From positions 1 through 20,169 of the IMG/VR virus record IMGVR_UViG_3300021378_000210: a stretch of 20,169 nt of DNA. One strand, given 5' to 3'. Position numbers and translations under genes: made by a program. Of the stretch, positions 11,112-16,879 are shown piece by piece. Position 1 is the first letter of the stretch, and every line of letters starts with the position of its first letter. The DNA comes from a virus. Below the pieces are notes generated by a model, which was not told the DNA's origin, searched no databases, and saw nothing but the letters and a program-made list of their open reading frames with translations.

Positions 11112-11342
11112 TTATTCATCGGTATTGAACCAAGAATCAAACATACCACTATCTCCGGGTTTACGATTTTCAAGTTTATCAAGAATTTCATCAGTATGAA
11201 TGACTGATTCTATTTTACCAATCATCTCTGCAATAGTGCTACAAACCATTGGTCTTTCTTGTCTTGCAGCAAATGCGAGTGCATTGCGAAGTGATAGTTC
11301 TGCTTCTTTAAGTGATTCTTCGACTGATTGTGAAAGTGCCAT
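11112..11342 (-). CDS. Conserved cyanophage hypothetical, 76 aa
   Basis: The protein starts MALSQSVEESLKEAELSLRN and continues ALAFAARQERPMVCSTIAEM, with an IHTDEILDKLEN segment. The SLKEAE.SLRNALAFAAR pattern is familiar from T4-like cyanophages. It is a predicted helical hairpin. It starts two bases after the stop of the 11345-11479 gene. Function unknown. Confidence 0.8.
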   Translation of the reverse strand: MALSQSVEESLKEAELSLRNALAFAARQERPMVCSTIAEMIGKIESVIHTDEILDKLENRKPGDSGMFDSWFNTDE

Positions 11343-11344
11343 AA

Positions 11345-11479
11345 TTATTTTTTCGATATTAGTGGTTCAATTTTTTCCATTTCATTCCATATCTTTTCAA
11401 GATCCTCATAACTCCATTCATCATAAGAATTCCAAAAGTCTTCCCAGTCTTTTTGAGAATTGGTAACATCTTCATGCAT
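11345..11479 (-). CDS. Small acidic Trp-rich phage protein, 44 aa
   Basis: The frame MHEDVTNSQKDWEDFWNSYD continues EWSYEDLEKIWNEMEKIEPL. Four Trp and many acidic residues make it distinctive. It starts 8 bases inside the end of the 11472-11636 gene. Function unknown. Confidence 0.6.
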   Translation of the reverse strand: MHEDVTNSQKDWEDFWNSYDEWSYEDLEKIWNEMEKIEPLISKK

Positions 11480-11636
11480 GAGAATTAAGTTCATCTTGGA
11501 TTGCTTTTTCCATAAAAGATTGAATTTCTTTACTTGTCATATTATTTAACCAACTCCAATTAGGATCATTTTTATCCCATTCAAGATCAAATGAACCATC
11601 TTCATTCTGATGGACTTTAAGAGAATCAGCACTCAT
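11472..11636 (-). CDS. Small conserved-type phage protein, 54 aa
   Basis: The frame MSADSLKVHQNEDGSFDLEW continues DKNDPNWSWLNNMTSKEIQS and FMEKAIQDEL. The GSFDLEW.K.DP.W..LN..T.KEIQ pattern is one I associate with cyanophage hypothetical proteins. It overlaps both neighbours by about ten bases. Function unknown. Confidence 0.72.
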   Translation of the reverse strand: MSADSLKVHQNEDGSFDLEWDKNDPNWSWLNNMTSKEIQSFMEKAIQDELNSHA

Positions 11637-11805
11637 CTTTCTTAAATTGTTTACGACACTTTTTTACTTCCTTGAGTTCATCTTTTATCATTTTATATGC
11701 ATCATCCGGACTAATGCGTTTTGATACTTCCATAGCAGTAATGATTTCTACTCTTGTACCAAAATGTTTTAATGCTTCTTCAAAACAATTAAGTTCTTCA
11801 TACAT
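11626..11805 (-). CDS. Small conserved-type phage protein, 59 aa
   Basis: From ATG 11805: MYEELNCFEEALKHFGTRVE, then IITAMEVSKRISPDDAYKMI and a basic ELKEVKKCRKQFKKDEC tail. AAGGA lies about ten bases upstream of the ATG; a GTG at 11811 would add two residues. It is helical with a basic C-terminus. Function unknown. Confidence 0.78.
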   Translation of the reverse strand: MYEELNCFEEALKHFGTRVEIITAMEVSKRISPDDAYKMIKDELKEVKKCRKQFKKDEC

Positions 11806-11807
11806 AA

Positions 11808-12062
11808 TCACAAATCCTTATAGGATCCTCCACTAGAAACAACTATAGTATGATCATCTAAAGTCCCATCCTGCTCACATTGGAGATGAAATCGGGTCAT
11901 GATGATTACATTATCTTTGATAGCACCAGTAAGCATTTTACGACCTTGTTTGGTCATCGAAGAAAACAAACCATAACGAGTTTCCCAAACATAGAAACAC
12001 TCATCAATAAGTTCGGCACCTTCAGGTATAATAACTTCTGGTTTTGTATCAGTCTGAATCAT
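11808..12062 (-). CDS. Phage hypothetical, 84 aa
   Basis: From ATG 12062: MIQTDTKPEVIIPEGAELID, ECFYVWETRYGLFSSMTKQG, then IKDNVIIMTRFHLQCEQDG. It is beta-rich. GAAGAGA precedes the ATG; a longer frame to 12095 would lie wholly inside the previous gene. Function unknown. Confidence 0.75.
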   Translation of the reverse strand: MIQTDTKPEVIIPEGAELIDECFYVWETRYGLFSSMTKQGRKMLTGAIKDNVIIMTRFHLQCEQDGTLDDHTIVVSSGGSYKDL

Positions 12063-12276
12063 TGTTCTCTTCGGGTGGTTTTTTATTGAATCCAAAAGGT
12101 CCTACTTTAGTTTCAGACCTTTTCTTCATAACAACACCAGCAAGAGACTCCATAATTTTAAGGATGTCTTCTGCCTTAGCACCTTCACCAAGTTCTTTCG
12201 CAACATAAAAATACTTATCAAAGAACTCTTGACTGTGCTCTTTATAGTCTTCGACTGTGATTGGTTGATCTTTCAT
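12049..12276 (-). CDS. Conserved-type phage hypothetical, 75 aa
   Basis: Contains EDYKEHSQEFFDKYFYVAKE, then GAKAEDILKIMESLAGVVMK and a KVGPFGFNKKPPEENNDSD tail. The AEDILKIMESLAGVVMKKR.E...GPFGFNK block recurs in cyanophage small proteins. Coupled to the upstream gene by ATGA. Function unknown. Confidence 0.8.
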   Translation of the reverse strand: MKDQPITVEDYKEHSQEFFDKYFYVAKELGEGAKAEDILKIMESLAGVVMKKRSETKVGPFGFNKKPPEENNDSD

Positions 12277-12572
12277 TTAAATTTACCGAGTGCTTCTTCT
12301 TCAAGTTTAACAAGAATTCGTCGTGATTGTTCTTTTTTGATTTTATGGTAAATGGATTCATGACGACGGATCTCTCCACCCATCGAACAATTTTTCTCCA
12401 TTTCACTTACATAGAACTCCAATTGAAGAAGTTCCATATCTTCAAAATCAAGTCTTTCTTCCTTGATATTGTTCATTTTTTTCTTGTACTTTTCCTGTCC
12501 ACTTTTCAATAACTGATCAACATCTCCCATTAATTCATCAAATTGGTCGTCATTCATAAATTGATCGTTCAT
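12273..12572 (-). CDS. Coiled-coil-like phage hypothetical, 99 aa
   Basis: An acidic N-terminus (DDQFDELMGDVDQLLKSGQE) precedes long charged helices (KKKMNNIKEERLDFEDMELL, KIKKEQSRRILVKLEEEALG), so a coiled coil is likely. The ATG at 12572 has an excellent GGAGGAAA site that lies inside the end of the previous gene, with an ATGA overlap. Function unknown. Confidence 0.78.
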   Translation of the reverse strand: MNDQFMNDDQFDELMGDVDQLLKSGQEKYKKKMNNIKEERLDFEDMELLQLEFYVSEMEKNCSMGGEIRRHESIYHKIKKEQSRRILVKLEEEALGKFK

Positions 12573-12727
12573 TTTCCTCCTGTATCATAGTTTAGTTGAT
12601 CATCTTGCTCTTTGAGTTTAACAAGTCTCACTCTATCATGAAGTTGTTTGAGTGCCTCAGTAACCTCAGGAGTTTCTTCCCACTCCCAACTTTCACCACC
12701 CTTTCCGGTAAATTCTTTTTTAGTCAT
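12569..12727 (-). CDS. Small phage protein, 52 aa
   Basis: The frame MTKKEFTGKGGESWEWEETP continues EVTEALKQLHDRVRLVKLKE to DDQLNYDTGGK. It has a Gly/Trp start and one amphipathic helix. Both ends overlap neighbours by ATGA. Function unknown. Confidence 0.7.
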   Translation of the reverse strand: MTKKEFTGKGGESWEWEETPEVTEALKQLHDRVRLVKLKEQDDQLNYDTGGK

Positions 12728-12852
12728 GGATTTAAAGTTTTGTAGACAGCAGAGATGCTCATATGCCCGTGAATGTATCCTGCAGTGATTATAGCAAAGA
12801 CGGACAGAAATATCAAGCCCATTGCGATTAGGTTAGGCAACGGTGAGATCAT
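12724..12852 (-). CDS. Single-pass membrane peptide, about 42 aa
   Basis: From ATG 12852: MISPLPNLIAMGLIFLSVFA, then IITAGYIHGHMSISAVYKTL. One transmembrane helix. A frame to 12921 adds a polar segment that lies inside the previous gene. It ends in an ATGA overlap with the next gene. Function unknown. Confidence 0.6.
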   Translation of the reverse strand: MISPLPNLIAMGLIFLSVFAIITAGYIHGHMSISAVYKTLNP

Positions 12853-13081
12853 TAATTGTGTATTTGTTTTTTCTAAGTTTGTATCGTTTGATGTATGCTT
12901 GTCTGTGTTCATCACAATCAAAGTGGCAAATTCGATCTTCGTTTCCGTCCTTATATTCTAATCGATAAGGGAATGCTTTAAATGGATGCATTTCTTCAGG
13001 TGTTAGATTCTTTTTCTTGGGAGTTTTTGCTGAACTCTTTACCTTCGCTTTGCGAGTTGTAGTAGTCTTCTTTGCTGGCAT
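12833..13081 (-). CDS. Conserved cyanophage hypothetical with basic N-terminus, 82 aa
   Basis: From ATG 13081: MPAKKTTTTRKAKVKSSAKT, then EEMHPFKAFPYRLEYKDGNE, DRICHFDCDEHRQAYIKRYK. The N-terminal 25 residues are Lys/Thr-rich and probably disordered. The HPFKAFPYRLEY.DG...R.CHF.C.EH block is familiar from cyanophages; its Cys and His residues could bind zinc. A TTG at 13090 is a less likely start. Function unknown, nucleic-acid binding possible. Confidence 0.78.
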   Translation of the reverse strand: MPAKKTTTTRKAKVKSSAKTPKKKNLTPEEMHPFKAFPYRLEYKDGNEDRICHFDCDEHRQAYIKRYKLRKNKYTINDLTVA

Positions 13082-13142
13082 TCTTCTCAATCATTTTTTC
13101 ATGTTGTTGAGCACCTAAGTTGTCTAGAAAATCATTAATCAT
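12996..13142 (-). CDS. Small overlapping phage protein, 48 aa
   Basis: The frame MINDFLDNLGAQQHEKMIEK continues NASKEDYYNSQSEGKEFSKN. It starts in an ATGA overlap with the 13139-13351 gene, a strong sign of translational coupling, but its last 86 bases lie in another frame of the next gene's low-complexity N-terminus. Function unknown. Confidence 0.5.
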   Translation of the reverse strand: MINDFLDNLGAQQHEKMIEKNASKEDYYNSQSEGKEFSKNSQEKESNT

Positions 13143-13351
13143 TTGAAACCTTTTGCTTCTTGTTTATCTATTACATCAATATGAGAGAGAAAAGATGATG
13201 GAGTATTCCACCAGATTGATTGTGCTTCTCCCCATGATTCTACTGTAAGAGACATACCATCAGTTTTTATAATTTTATAGTGATGTCGATCATAAGGTTC
13301 ACTGGATGATTCTGTGAAAAATAGTGGGTCAGAAGGGTCAATTAAACTCAT
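13139..13351 (-). CDS. Conserved cyanophage hypothetical, 70 aa
   Basis: The protein MSLIDPSDPLFFTESSSEPY continues DRHHYKIIKTDGMSLTVESW and GEAQSIWW...LSHIDVID. The IDP.DPLF...SEPYDRHHYK and ESWGEAQ..WW pattern is one I recognise from T4-like cyanophages. ATGA overlaps on both sides. Function unknown. Confidence 0.82.
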   Translation of the reverse strand: MSLIDPSDPLFFTESSSEPYDRHHYKIIKTDGMSLTVESWGEAQSIWWNTPSSFLSHIDVIDKQEAKGFK

Positions 13352-13767
13352 CGCATTTTCATAGTTTGGACTGTAACTTCTTGATGTCTCAAATATAATT
13401 TAATGAAGCATCTTGCCATTACTTTAACAGTATCAAGATCTTCACAGTTCTCAATTTCTCTGGATAGTTTTTCATATTCAAAGAGTTTAGATGTGGTTTC
13501 TAATTGTATACTATCTGGATCCATGTCTTTTAGATATTCTAAACTACTATTTACCCCAGAATGTTTTAGTTTAAAGCATACTGAGTTAAACCATCCCACT
13601 TTATTATAGAGTTTGATTTTTGTATGTTGAGAATGAACATCTACTTTCTCAACTGTATACTCCTTACCAATTATAAGATAGGAAGTAGGATCATCATTAT
13701 TTCCCCATCTTATCTGCTCTTGAGAGCATCCTATGTACTCTACAACATTATTCTTTTCCATTTGCAA
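13348..13767 (-). CDS. Two-part phage hypothetical, possible fusion, 139 aa
   Basis: The first half (VEYIGCSQEQIRWGNNDDPT, IGKEYTVEKVDVHSQHTKIK, FNSVCF, residues about 8-67) resembles a small stand-alone phage protein with a beta-barrel look. The second half (about 90-133: LFEYEKLSREIENCEDLDTV, MARCFIKLYLRHQEV) resembles another small helical phage protein. Both are, as I remember, usually separate, so this may be a gene fusion. ATG 13761 is an equally possible start. Function unknown. Confidence 0.78.
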   Translation of the reverse strand: MQMEKNNVVEYIGCSQEQIRWGNNDDPTSYLIIGKEYTVEKVDVHSQHTKIKLYNKVGWFNSVCFKLKHSGVNSSLEYLKDMDPDSIQLETTSKLFEYEKLSREIENCEDLDTVKVMARCFIKLYLRHQEVTVQTMKMR

Positions 13768-13915
13768 TCATGCGATCTATTGCGATTAAAGTATCATAAG
13801 GAATCCATGCAGGATTTTCATCATCAAATTGAACCTGAACCTCATTTATATTCCTCTCTAATAATTTAGAATAAGAAGTTCTGGTGTTCTTTACATAAGA
13901 GATTGGATTAATCAT
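13748..13915 (-). CDS. Small phage protein, 55 aa
   Basis: From ATG 13915: MINPISYVKNTRTSYSKLLE, RNINEVQVQFDDENPAWIPY, then DTLIAIDRMIANGKE. The ATG follows the previous stop by one base; the frame to 13984 lies inside that gene. It overlaps the next gene by about 20 bases. Function unknown. Confidence 0.7.
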   Translation of the reverse strand: MINPISYVKNTRTSYSKLLERNINEVQVQFDDENPAWIPYDTLIAIDRMIANGKE

Positions 13916-13916
13916 A

Positions 13917-14123
13917 TTATTCAAACAAAGGAAAGATAGGAGGGACACCACCATAATATCCCATATTATACCAATAACAATCAATCAATCTTAACTTTTG
14001 ACTGACAGTGTTTTCTTCATTATAGGGATCAAGTGATGTAAAATCCTCACAAATTCTCACAATCTCTTGTGGAACCTGTATTGTTGTCCAGGTGTTAGGA
14101 TCATCGACAAAAACTGGAATCAT
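13917..14123 (-). CDS. Small phage protein, 68 aa
   Basis: From ATG 14123: MIPVFVDDPNTWTTIQVPQE, IVRICEDFTSLDPYNEENTV, then LIDCYWYNMGYYGGVPPIFP. A good AGAGG site is 7-11 bases upstream and the start overlaps the previous stop (ATGA). Function unknown. Confidence 0.72.
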   Translation of the reverse strand: MIPVFVDDPNTWTTIQVPQEIVRICEDFTSLDPYNEENTVSQKLRLIDCYWYNMGYYGGVPPIFPLFE

Positions 14124-14338
14124 ACTACCACCTCTTTCCATGCTTTCTTAAAGTTTTTATCCCAGTTTTCAGTATAAACTGGAAGGAAGGAATTTAGAGC
14201 ATAACAAATATCAACAATTTTCATTTGATTTTGTTCATCTACAGCCTCTTGCAATTCATCTAACATAAATTCTACCGTAGAAATACGGGAAAATGATTGC
14301 TCAAGATTGTTCATGACTTTCCAAATTTCATCAGGCAT
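14120..14338 (-). CDS. Conserved-type cyanophage hypothetical, 72 aa
   Basis: The protein MPDEIWKVMNNLEQSFSRIS continues TVEFMLDELQEAVDEQNQMK and IVDICYALNSFLPVYTENWD. The S.STVEF.LDELQ.AVD.QN..KIVDIC.ALNSFLPVYT pattern is familiar from cyanophages. Probably a helical bundle. Function unknown. Confidence 0.8.
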   Translation of the reverse strand: MPDEIWKVMNNLEQSFSRISTVEFMLDELQEAVDEQNQMKIVDICYALNSFLPVYTENWDKNFKKAWKEVVV

Positions 14339-14496
14339 CAGGTTTCTTTTGAATTATACCCATATTCTATCACAATTTCCTTGTGTGTGCTCACTGTGTC
14401 TGATAAGGATCTCTGATGTATTTTGTAGTCATGACCCTCATCACCTAATTCTTTTGCAAACTGATGCAGTAAGTTCCAATTTAAGTTCTGATCCAT
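14338..14496 (-). CDS. Small phage protein, 52 aa or longer
   Basis: From ATG 14496: MDQNLNWNLLHQFAKELGDE, GHDYKIHQRSLSDTVSTHKE, IVIEYGYNSKET. GGACTGAAG precedes it. A TTG at 14547 would give 69 residues including SVKYNTSWTEA, which also looks like protein, so the start is uncertain. The stop overlaps the next ATG by one base. Function unknown. Confidence 0.7.
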   Translation of the reverse strand: MDQNLNWNLLHQFAKELGDEGHDYKIHQRSLSDTVSTHKEIVIEYGYNSKET

Positions 14497-14527
14497 TGCT
14501 TCAGTCCAACTTGTGTTATATTTAACA

Positions 14528-14677
14528 CTATGGATTTCTTGGGTCAATACCTAAACTTTCAAGATAATCAATCCACCAATCAGCATCTTTCATATATTTC
14601 CAATTAGGGACGGGTTTACCTTGTTCTACAGTATAATACTCATATAAGGCATCATCTATAATCTGTGCGGTCTCCAT
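14528..14677 (-). CDS. Small phage protein, 49 aa
   Basis: From ATG 14677: METAQIIDDALYEYYTVEQG, KPVPNWKYMKDADWWIDYLE, SLGIDPRNP. A GAGGAAGAAGAG ribosome site lies directly upstream inside the acidic end of the previous gene. The longer frame to 14785 is a shadow. Function unknown. Confidence 0.72.
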   Translation of the reverse strand: METAQIIDDALYEYYTVEQGKPVPNWKYMKDADWWIDYLESLGIDPRNP

Positions 14678-14861
14678 ACTCTTCTTCCTCCGCATCAACA
14701 TCCGCATATGCATCTGCCACATATGGTCCGTGTGGTTTTCTGGATTCTGATCGGACATAATTCTGTTCTTGATTAACAGCTGCAATCCATAATGAGAGTT
14801 TCATAATAATCCAAATTAATGCCAGAGGTAAAAAACAAGCAAAAAGGATTATAGGTTTCAT
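14652..14861 (-). CDS. Single-pass membrane protein with acidic tail, 69 aa
   Basis: N-terminal hydrophobic segment (MKPIILFACFLPLALIWIIM, then KLSLWIAAV, residues about 3-29) and a polar tail with an acidic DVDAEEEEYGD end. The tail-coding GA-rich DNA also acts as ribosome site for the next gene. Starts in an ATGA overlap with the glutaredoxin-like gene. Function unknown. Confidence 0.72.
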   Translation of the reverse strand: MKPIILFACFLPLALIWIIMKLSLWIAAVNQEQNYVRSESRKPHGPYVADAYADVDAEEEEYGDRTDYR

Positions 14862-15094
14862 ACAAACATCCCTTGCTCATTCATATACTGAAGTGCCTCC
14901 TTCATACTACCAATATGATGATATCCAATTGCAACCTGAGGATATGTTGCATTTGATCCAAATTCTGCCTCAAATGCCTTATCATCAAAGTCAACACCTA
15001 AAACATATTCATGAAAATCATCACCAAGAGATTTAAGAAGAGATATCATTCTCTCACACTCTTGACTTCCGTTGCTGTAAATTACTGCTTGCAT
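14858..15094 (-). CDS. Glutaredoxin-like protein with SxxC active site
   Basis: From ATG 15094, 78 residues: MQAVIYSNGSQECERMISLL begins a thioredoxin fold. The active site reads Ser10-Gln-Glu-Cys13 where canonical glutaredoxins have CxxC; the cis-proline loop TYPQV is at 50-54 and IGS at 61-63 corresponds to the glutathione-binding turn. Dithiol glutaredoxins reduce ribonucleotide reductase using glutathione; with a single C-terminal active-site Cys the usual mechanism would be impaired. It may therefore bind rather than reduce, or act in an unusual monothiol way. T4-like cyanophages commonly encode glutaredoxins. The longer frame to 15118 overlaps the previous gene. Confidence 0.83.
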   Translation of the reverse strand: MQAVIYSNGSQECERMISLLKSLGDDFHEYVLGVDFDDKAFEAEFGSNATYPQVAIGYHHIGSMKEALQYMNEQGMFV

Positions 15095-15095
15095 T

Positions 15096-15410
15096 TTAAT
15101 CTCTTTGCCTCCAATCATCTCTTTTATCTTGATTAAACCAATTTACAATATCATCAGCACCATTAAATCCCGTTTTATAATTGGATGGGTCCGGGTCTCC
15201 TAATCCCATCCTATTCATAAAATCATCCATACTACCTTCCTCAATATCTTGAGAAGATTGTCTTCGTGCCTTCTTTAACATTTCATGAGCAGAAGTATTT
15301 GCTTTCGCAAGTTTTTGTGCCCATACCATGTCTTCAAGTTTCACTTCTTCATTATTTGCAATACATTTACAAATAAATTCTAACCGAAGACGGTATTTCG
15401 TAGACAGCAT
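15096..15410 (-). CDS. Conserved cyanophage hypothetical, 104 aa
   Basis: The protein MLSTKYRLRLEFICKCIANN continues EEVKLEDMVWAQKLAKANTS, and ends MDDFMNRMGLGDPDPSNYKT, GFNGADDIVNWF...DDWRQRD. This MLSTKYRLRLE.ICKCIA..EEVKLEDM pattern recurs in T4-like cyanophages. Helical, with an acidic C-terminal half. It starts one base after the 15412-15660 stop. Function unknown. Confidence 0.85.
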   Translation of the reverse strand: MLSTKYRLRLEFICKCIANNEEVKLEDMVWAQKLAKANTSAHEMLKKARRQSSQDIEEGSMDDFMNRMGLGDPDPSNYKTGFNGADDIVNWFNQDKRDDWRQRD

Positions 15411-15411
15411 A

Positions 15412-15660
15412 TTATTCTTTTGCCTCTAGATGTTTATTTATTTTTGCTCGCAATTCCTTCGCAAGCTTGAGATTTTTACGGTACATCATATATTTTACCA
15501 CAGGATTAGAAGGATTATTTTTTAACCACCACAATTCCTTTCTAATATTTGTATTCACTAACTTTAGAAGATAATCAAATGCTTTTGCGACATTTGGATC
15601 AACAACTATCACATATAAAATAACTCCAAATACCAAAAAAAGCATATATTGTGCTGTCAT
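15412..15660 (-). CDS. Membrane-anchored phage protein, 82 aa
   Basis: An N-terminal hydrophobic segment (YMLFLVFGVILYVIVVDPNV) is followed by a basic amphipathic region (WWLKNNPSNPVVKYMMYRKN, LKLAKELRAKINKHL). A membrane anchor with a basic cytoplasmic tail is likely. The start overlaps the previous stop (ATGA). I recall similar WWL.NNP.NP..K proteins in cyanophages. Function unknown. Confidence 0.8.
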   Translation of the reverse strand: MTAQYMLFLVFGVILYVIVVDPNVAKAFDYLLKLVNTNIRKELWWLKNNPSNPVVKYMMYRKNLKLAKELRAKINKHLEAKE

Positions 15661-15839
15661 TGGTGAAACTCCTGATTTCTACGATTATCAAGATACTCTA
15701 AAATTTCTGCTCTCCATTCCATCAACTCAAAGAAACATTCTTGATTGTGAGCACATTTTCTAAGTTCAGAATCAGGTTTTAATACACTTTCGTAAAAAAG
15801 TCCAAGTGCATCTTTGCGTTTTTGTTGTTGGTCAGTCAT
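15657..15839 (-). CDS. Small phage protein, 60 aa
   Basis: The protein MTDQQQKRKDALGLFYESVL continues KPDSELRKCAHNQECFFELM and EWRAEILEYLDNRRNQEFHQ. Helical with two Cys. ATGA overlaps on both sides show coupling. Function unknown. Confidence 0.75.
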   Translation of the reverse strand: MTDQQQKRKDALGLFYESVLKPDSELRKCAHNQECFFELMEWRAEILEYLDNRRNQEFHQ

Positions 15840-16090
15840 AGAAATTTTTCAAGAGAGGAGGTTGCTTTCTTTTTAATTTTAGAATACTTTTTGATATAAT
15901 CAAGTGCTTGTTTATACGTTTTTACACTATGCACTTGACTACCATTATGTATAATACAGAACCCTTTCTTCTTTCCTGCTAATGGTATAGCAGCCCACAT
16001 TCCATCATTAGATACAAAACCATCAGGGTCTCCTGGTTTTACATTCAGAAGACTCTGATTATGAACATGTGGTTTGAGAAACTTAGTCAT
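15836..16090 (-). CDS. Basic phage hypothetical, 84 aa
   Basis: From ATG 16090: MTKFLKPHVHNQSLLNVKPG, DPDGFVSNDGMWAAIPLAGK, KKGFCIIHNGSQVHSVKTYK, ending in a Lys-rich KKYSKIKKKATSSLEKFL. The core looks like a small beta sheet. The longer frame to 16204 lies in the previous gene and is rejected; the ATG overlaps that gene by 8 bases. Function unknown. Confidence 0.75.
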   Translation of the reverse strand: MTKFLKPHVHNQSLLNVKPGDPDGFVSNDGMWAAIPLAGKKKGFCIIHNGSQVHSVKTYKQALDYIKKYSKIKKKATSSLEKFL

Positions 16091-16526
16091 CAAGTGCTCC
16101 AAGAATAAGAACAATAAAGAAGAAACCAAAAATAAGACCAACAAGAAGTTGTGGTGACATAAATGGAATCCAAGAGAATAAACCCCATGCCCATTGTGCA
16201 GCACCTACAATCCACTGCCAAGCAGTCATAACAACAGCAGAACCCAACTTCCATGCCTCCCATGCTAACCATCCACCAAGTGCTAGAATTGCAATTCCAC
16301 CAAGTCCACTAGAAGAACCAGAAGAGGAAGAATAACCTCCATCATGTGAAGATTCTTCAGTCCAAGAAGTATCATGATCAGGTTGATCAAAAATAGCAGT
16401 GGTACTTATAATTGTAGATCCAGGATTACGTGCAAGTGCTTTCTGATTTGCTTGTTGATAATCACGGGCAATAACAACCTCCTCAAAAGTTGTTCCAGAT
16501 TCATAGAGAGTCACTGCAACTTTCAT
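16083..16526 (-). CDS. Membrane protein with Ser/Gly linker, 147 aa
   Basis: A soluble N-terminal domain (MKVAVTLYESGTTFEEVVIA, RDYQQANQKALARNPGSTII) is joined by a Ser/Gly-rich linker (about residues 62-76) to Trp-rich hydrophobic segments at about 77-92, 97-118 and 125-145. The N-terminal block is familiar from cyanophage hypotheticals. It is the first gene of the long small-gene operon, with TATAAT at 16553-16558 and the CAAAGGTAATCAACGGAACA leader. Function unknown. Confidence 0.8.
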   Translation of the reverse strand: MKVAVTLYESGTTFEEVVIARDYQQANQKALARNPGSTIISTTAIFDQPDHDTSWTEESSHDGGYSSSSGSSSGLGGIAILALGGWLAWEAWKLGSAVVMTAWQWIVGAAQWAWGLFSWIPFMSPQLLVGLIFGFFFIVLILGALDD

Positions 16527-16552
16527 GGTGGTGTTCCGTTGATTACCTTTGT

Positions 16553-16558
16553 ATTATA
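16553..16558 (-). promoter_or_regulatory. TATAAT promoter of the long small-gene operon
   Basis: TATAAT followed by ACAAAGGTAATCAACGGAAC and ATG at 16526. No good -35 is seen. Where sister modules have a hairpin, this one has a tandem repeat. Confidence 0.7.
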
Positions 16559-16559
16559 G

Positions 16560-16591
16560 GGCAGAGTGGGGCAGAGTGGAGGGGCAGAGTG
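16560..16591. repeat. Three tandem copies of GGCAGAGTG(G)
   Basis: GGCAGAGTGG at 16560 and 16570, and GGCAGAGTGA at 16583. It sits between the gene-end motif (TGACCACTTGCTGAACTGTCA) and the TATAAT box. Confidence 0.75.
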
Positions 16592-16614
16592 ACAGTTCAG
16601 CAAGTGGTCAGTTC

Positions 16615-16872
16615 TCATGGGAATTCCCATAAATCAATCCACCAACACCAATTCCAAGAGGGATGATTTTTACATTCTTCGAGAGACATATTATCAATAC
16701 TTTCCACAAGACTATAATATGATGGTGGATTTTTATCTGGATCAGAAAAATATCTATAAGCAGCACTACCACGAGGGGGTAATTCTTTTTTTAATCGTTC
16801 TTTCACAAACATCATTTTTTGAGCATTCTGATATCTTTCTGTTGCTTTTTCAAATGGTGATAGTTTTTTCAT
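16615..16872 (-). CDS. Phage hypothetical, 85 aa
   Basis: The protein MKKLSPFEKATERYQNAQKM is basic and helical, then ELPPRGSAAYRYFSDPDKNP and a Trp-rich NHPSWNWCWWIDLWEFP end. No family recognised. It follows the helicase stop by 7 bases, so it probably shares its transcript. Its stop is followed directly by a gene-end motif. Confidence 0.75.
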   Translation of the reverse strand: MKKLSPFEKATERYQNAQKMMFVKERLKKELPPRGSAAYRYFSDPDKNPPSYYSLVESIDNMSLEECKNHPSWNWCWWIDLWEFP

Positions 16873-16879
16873 AATAACC

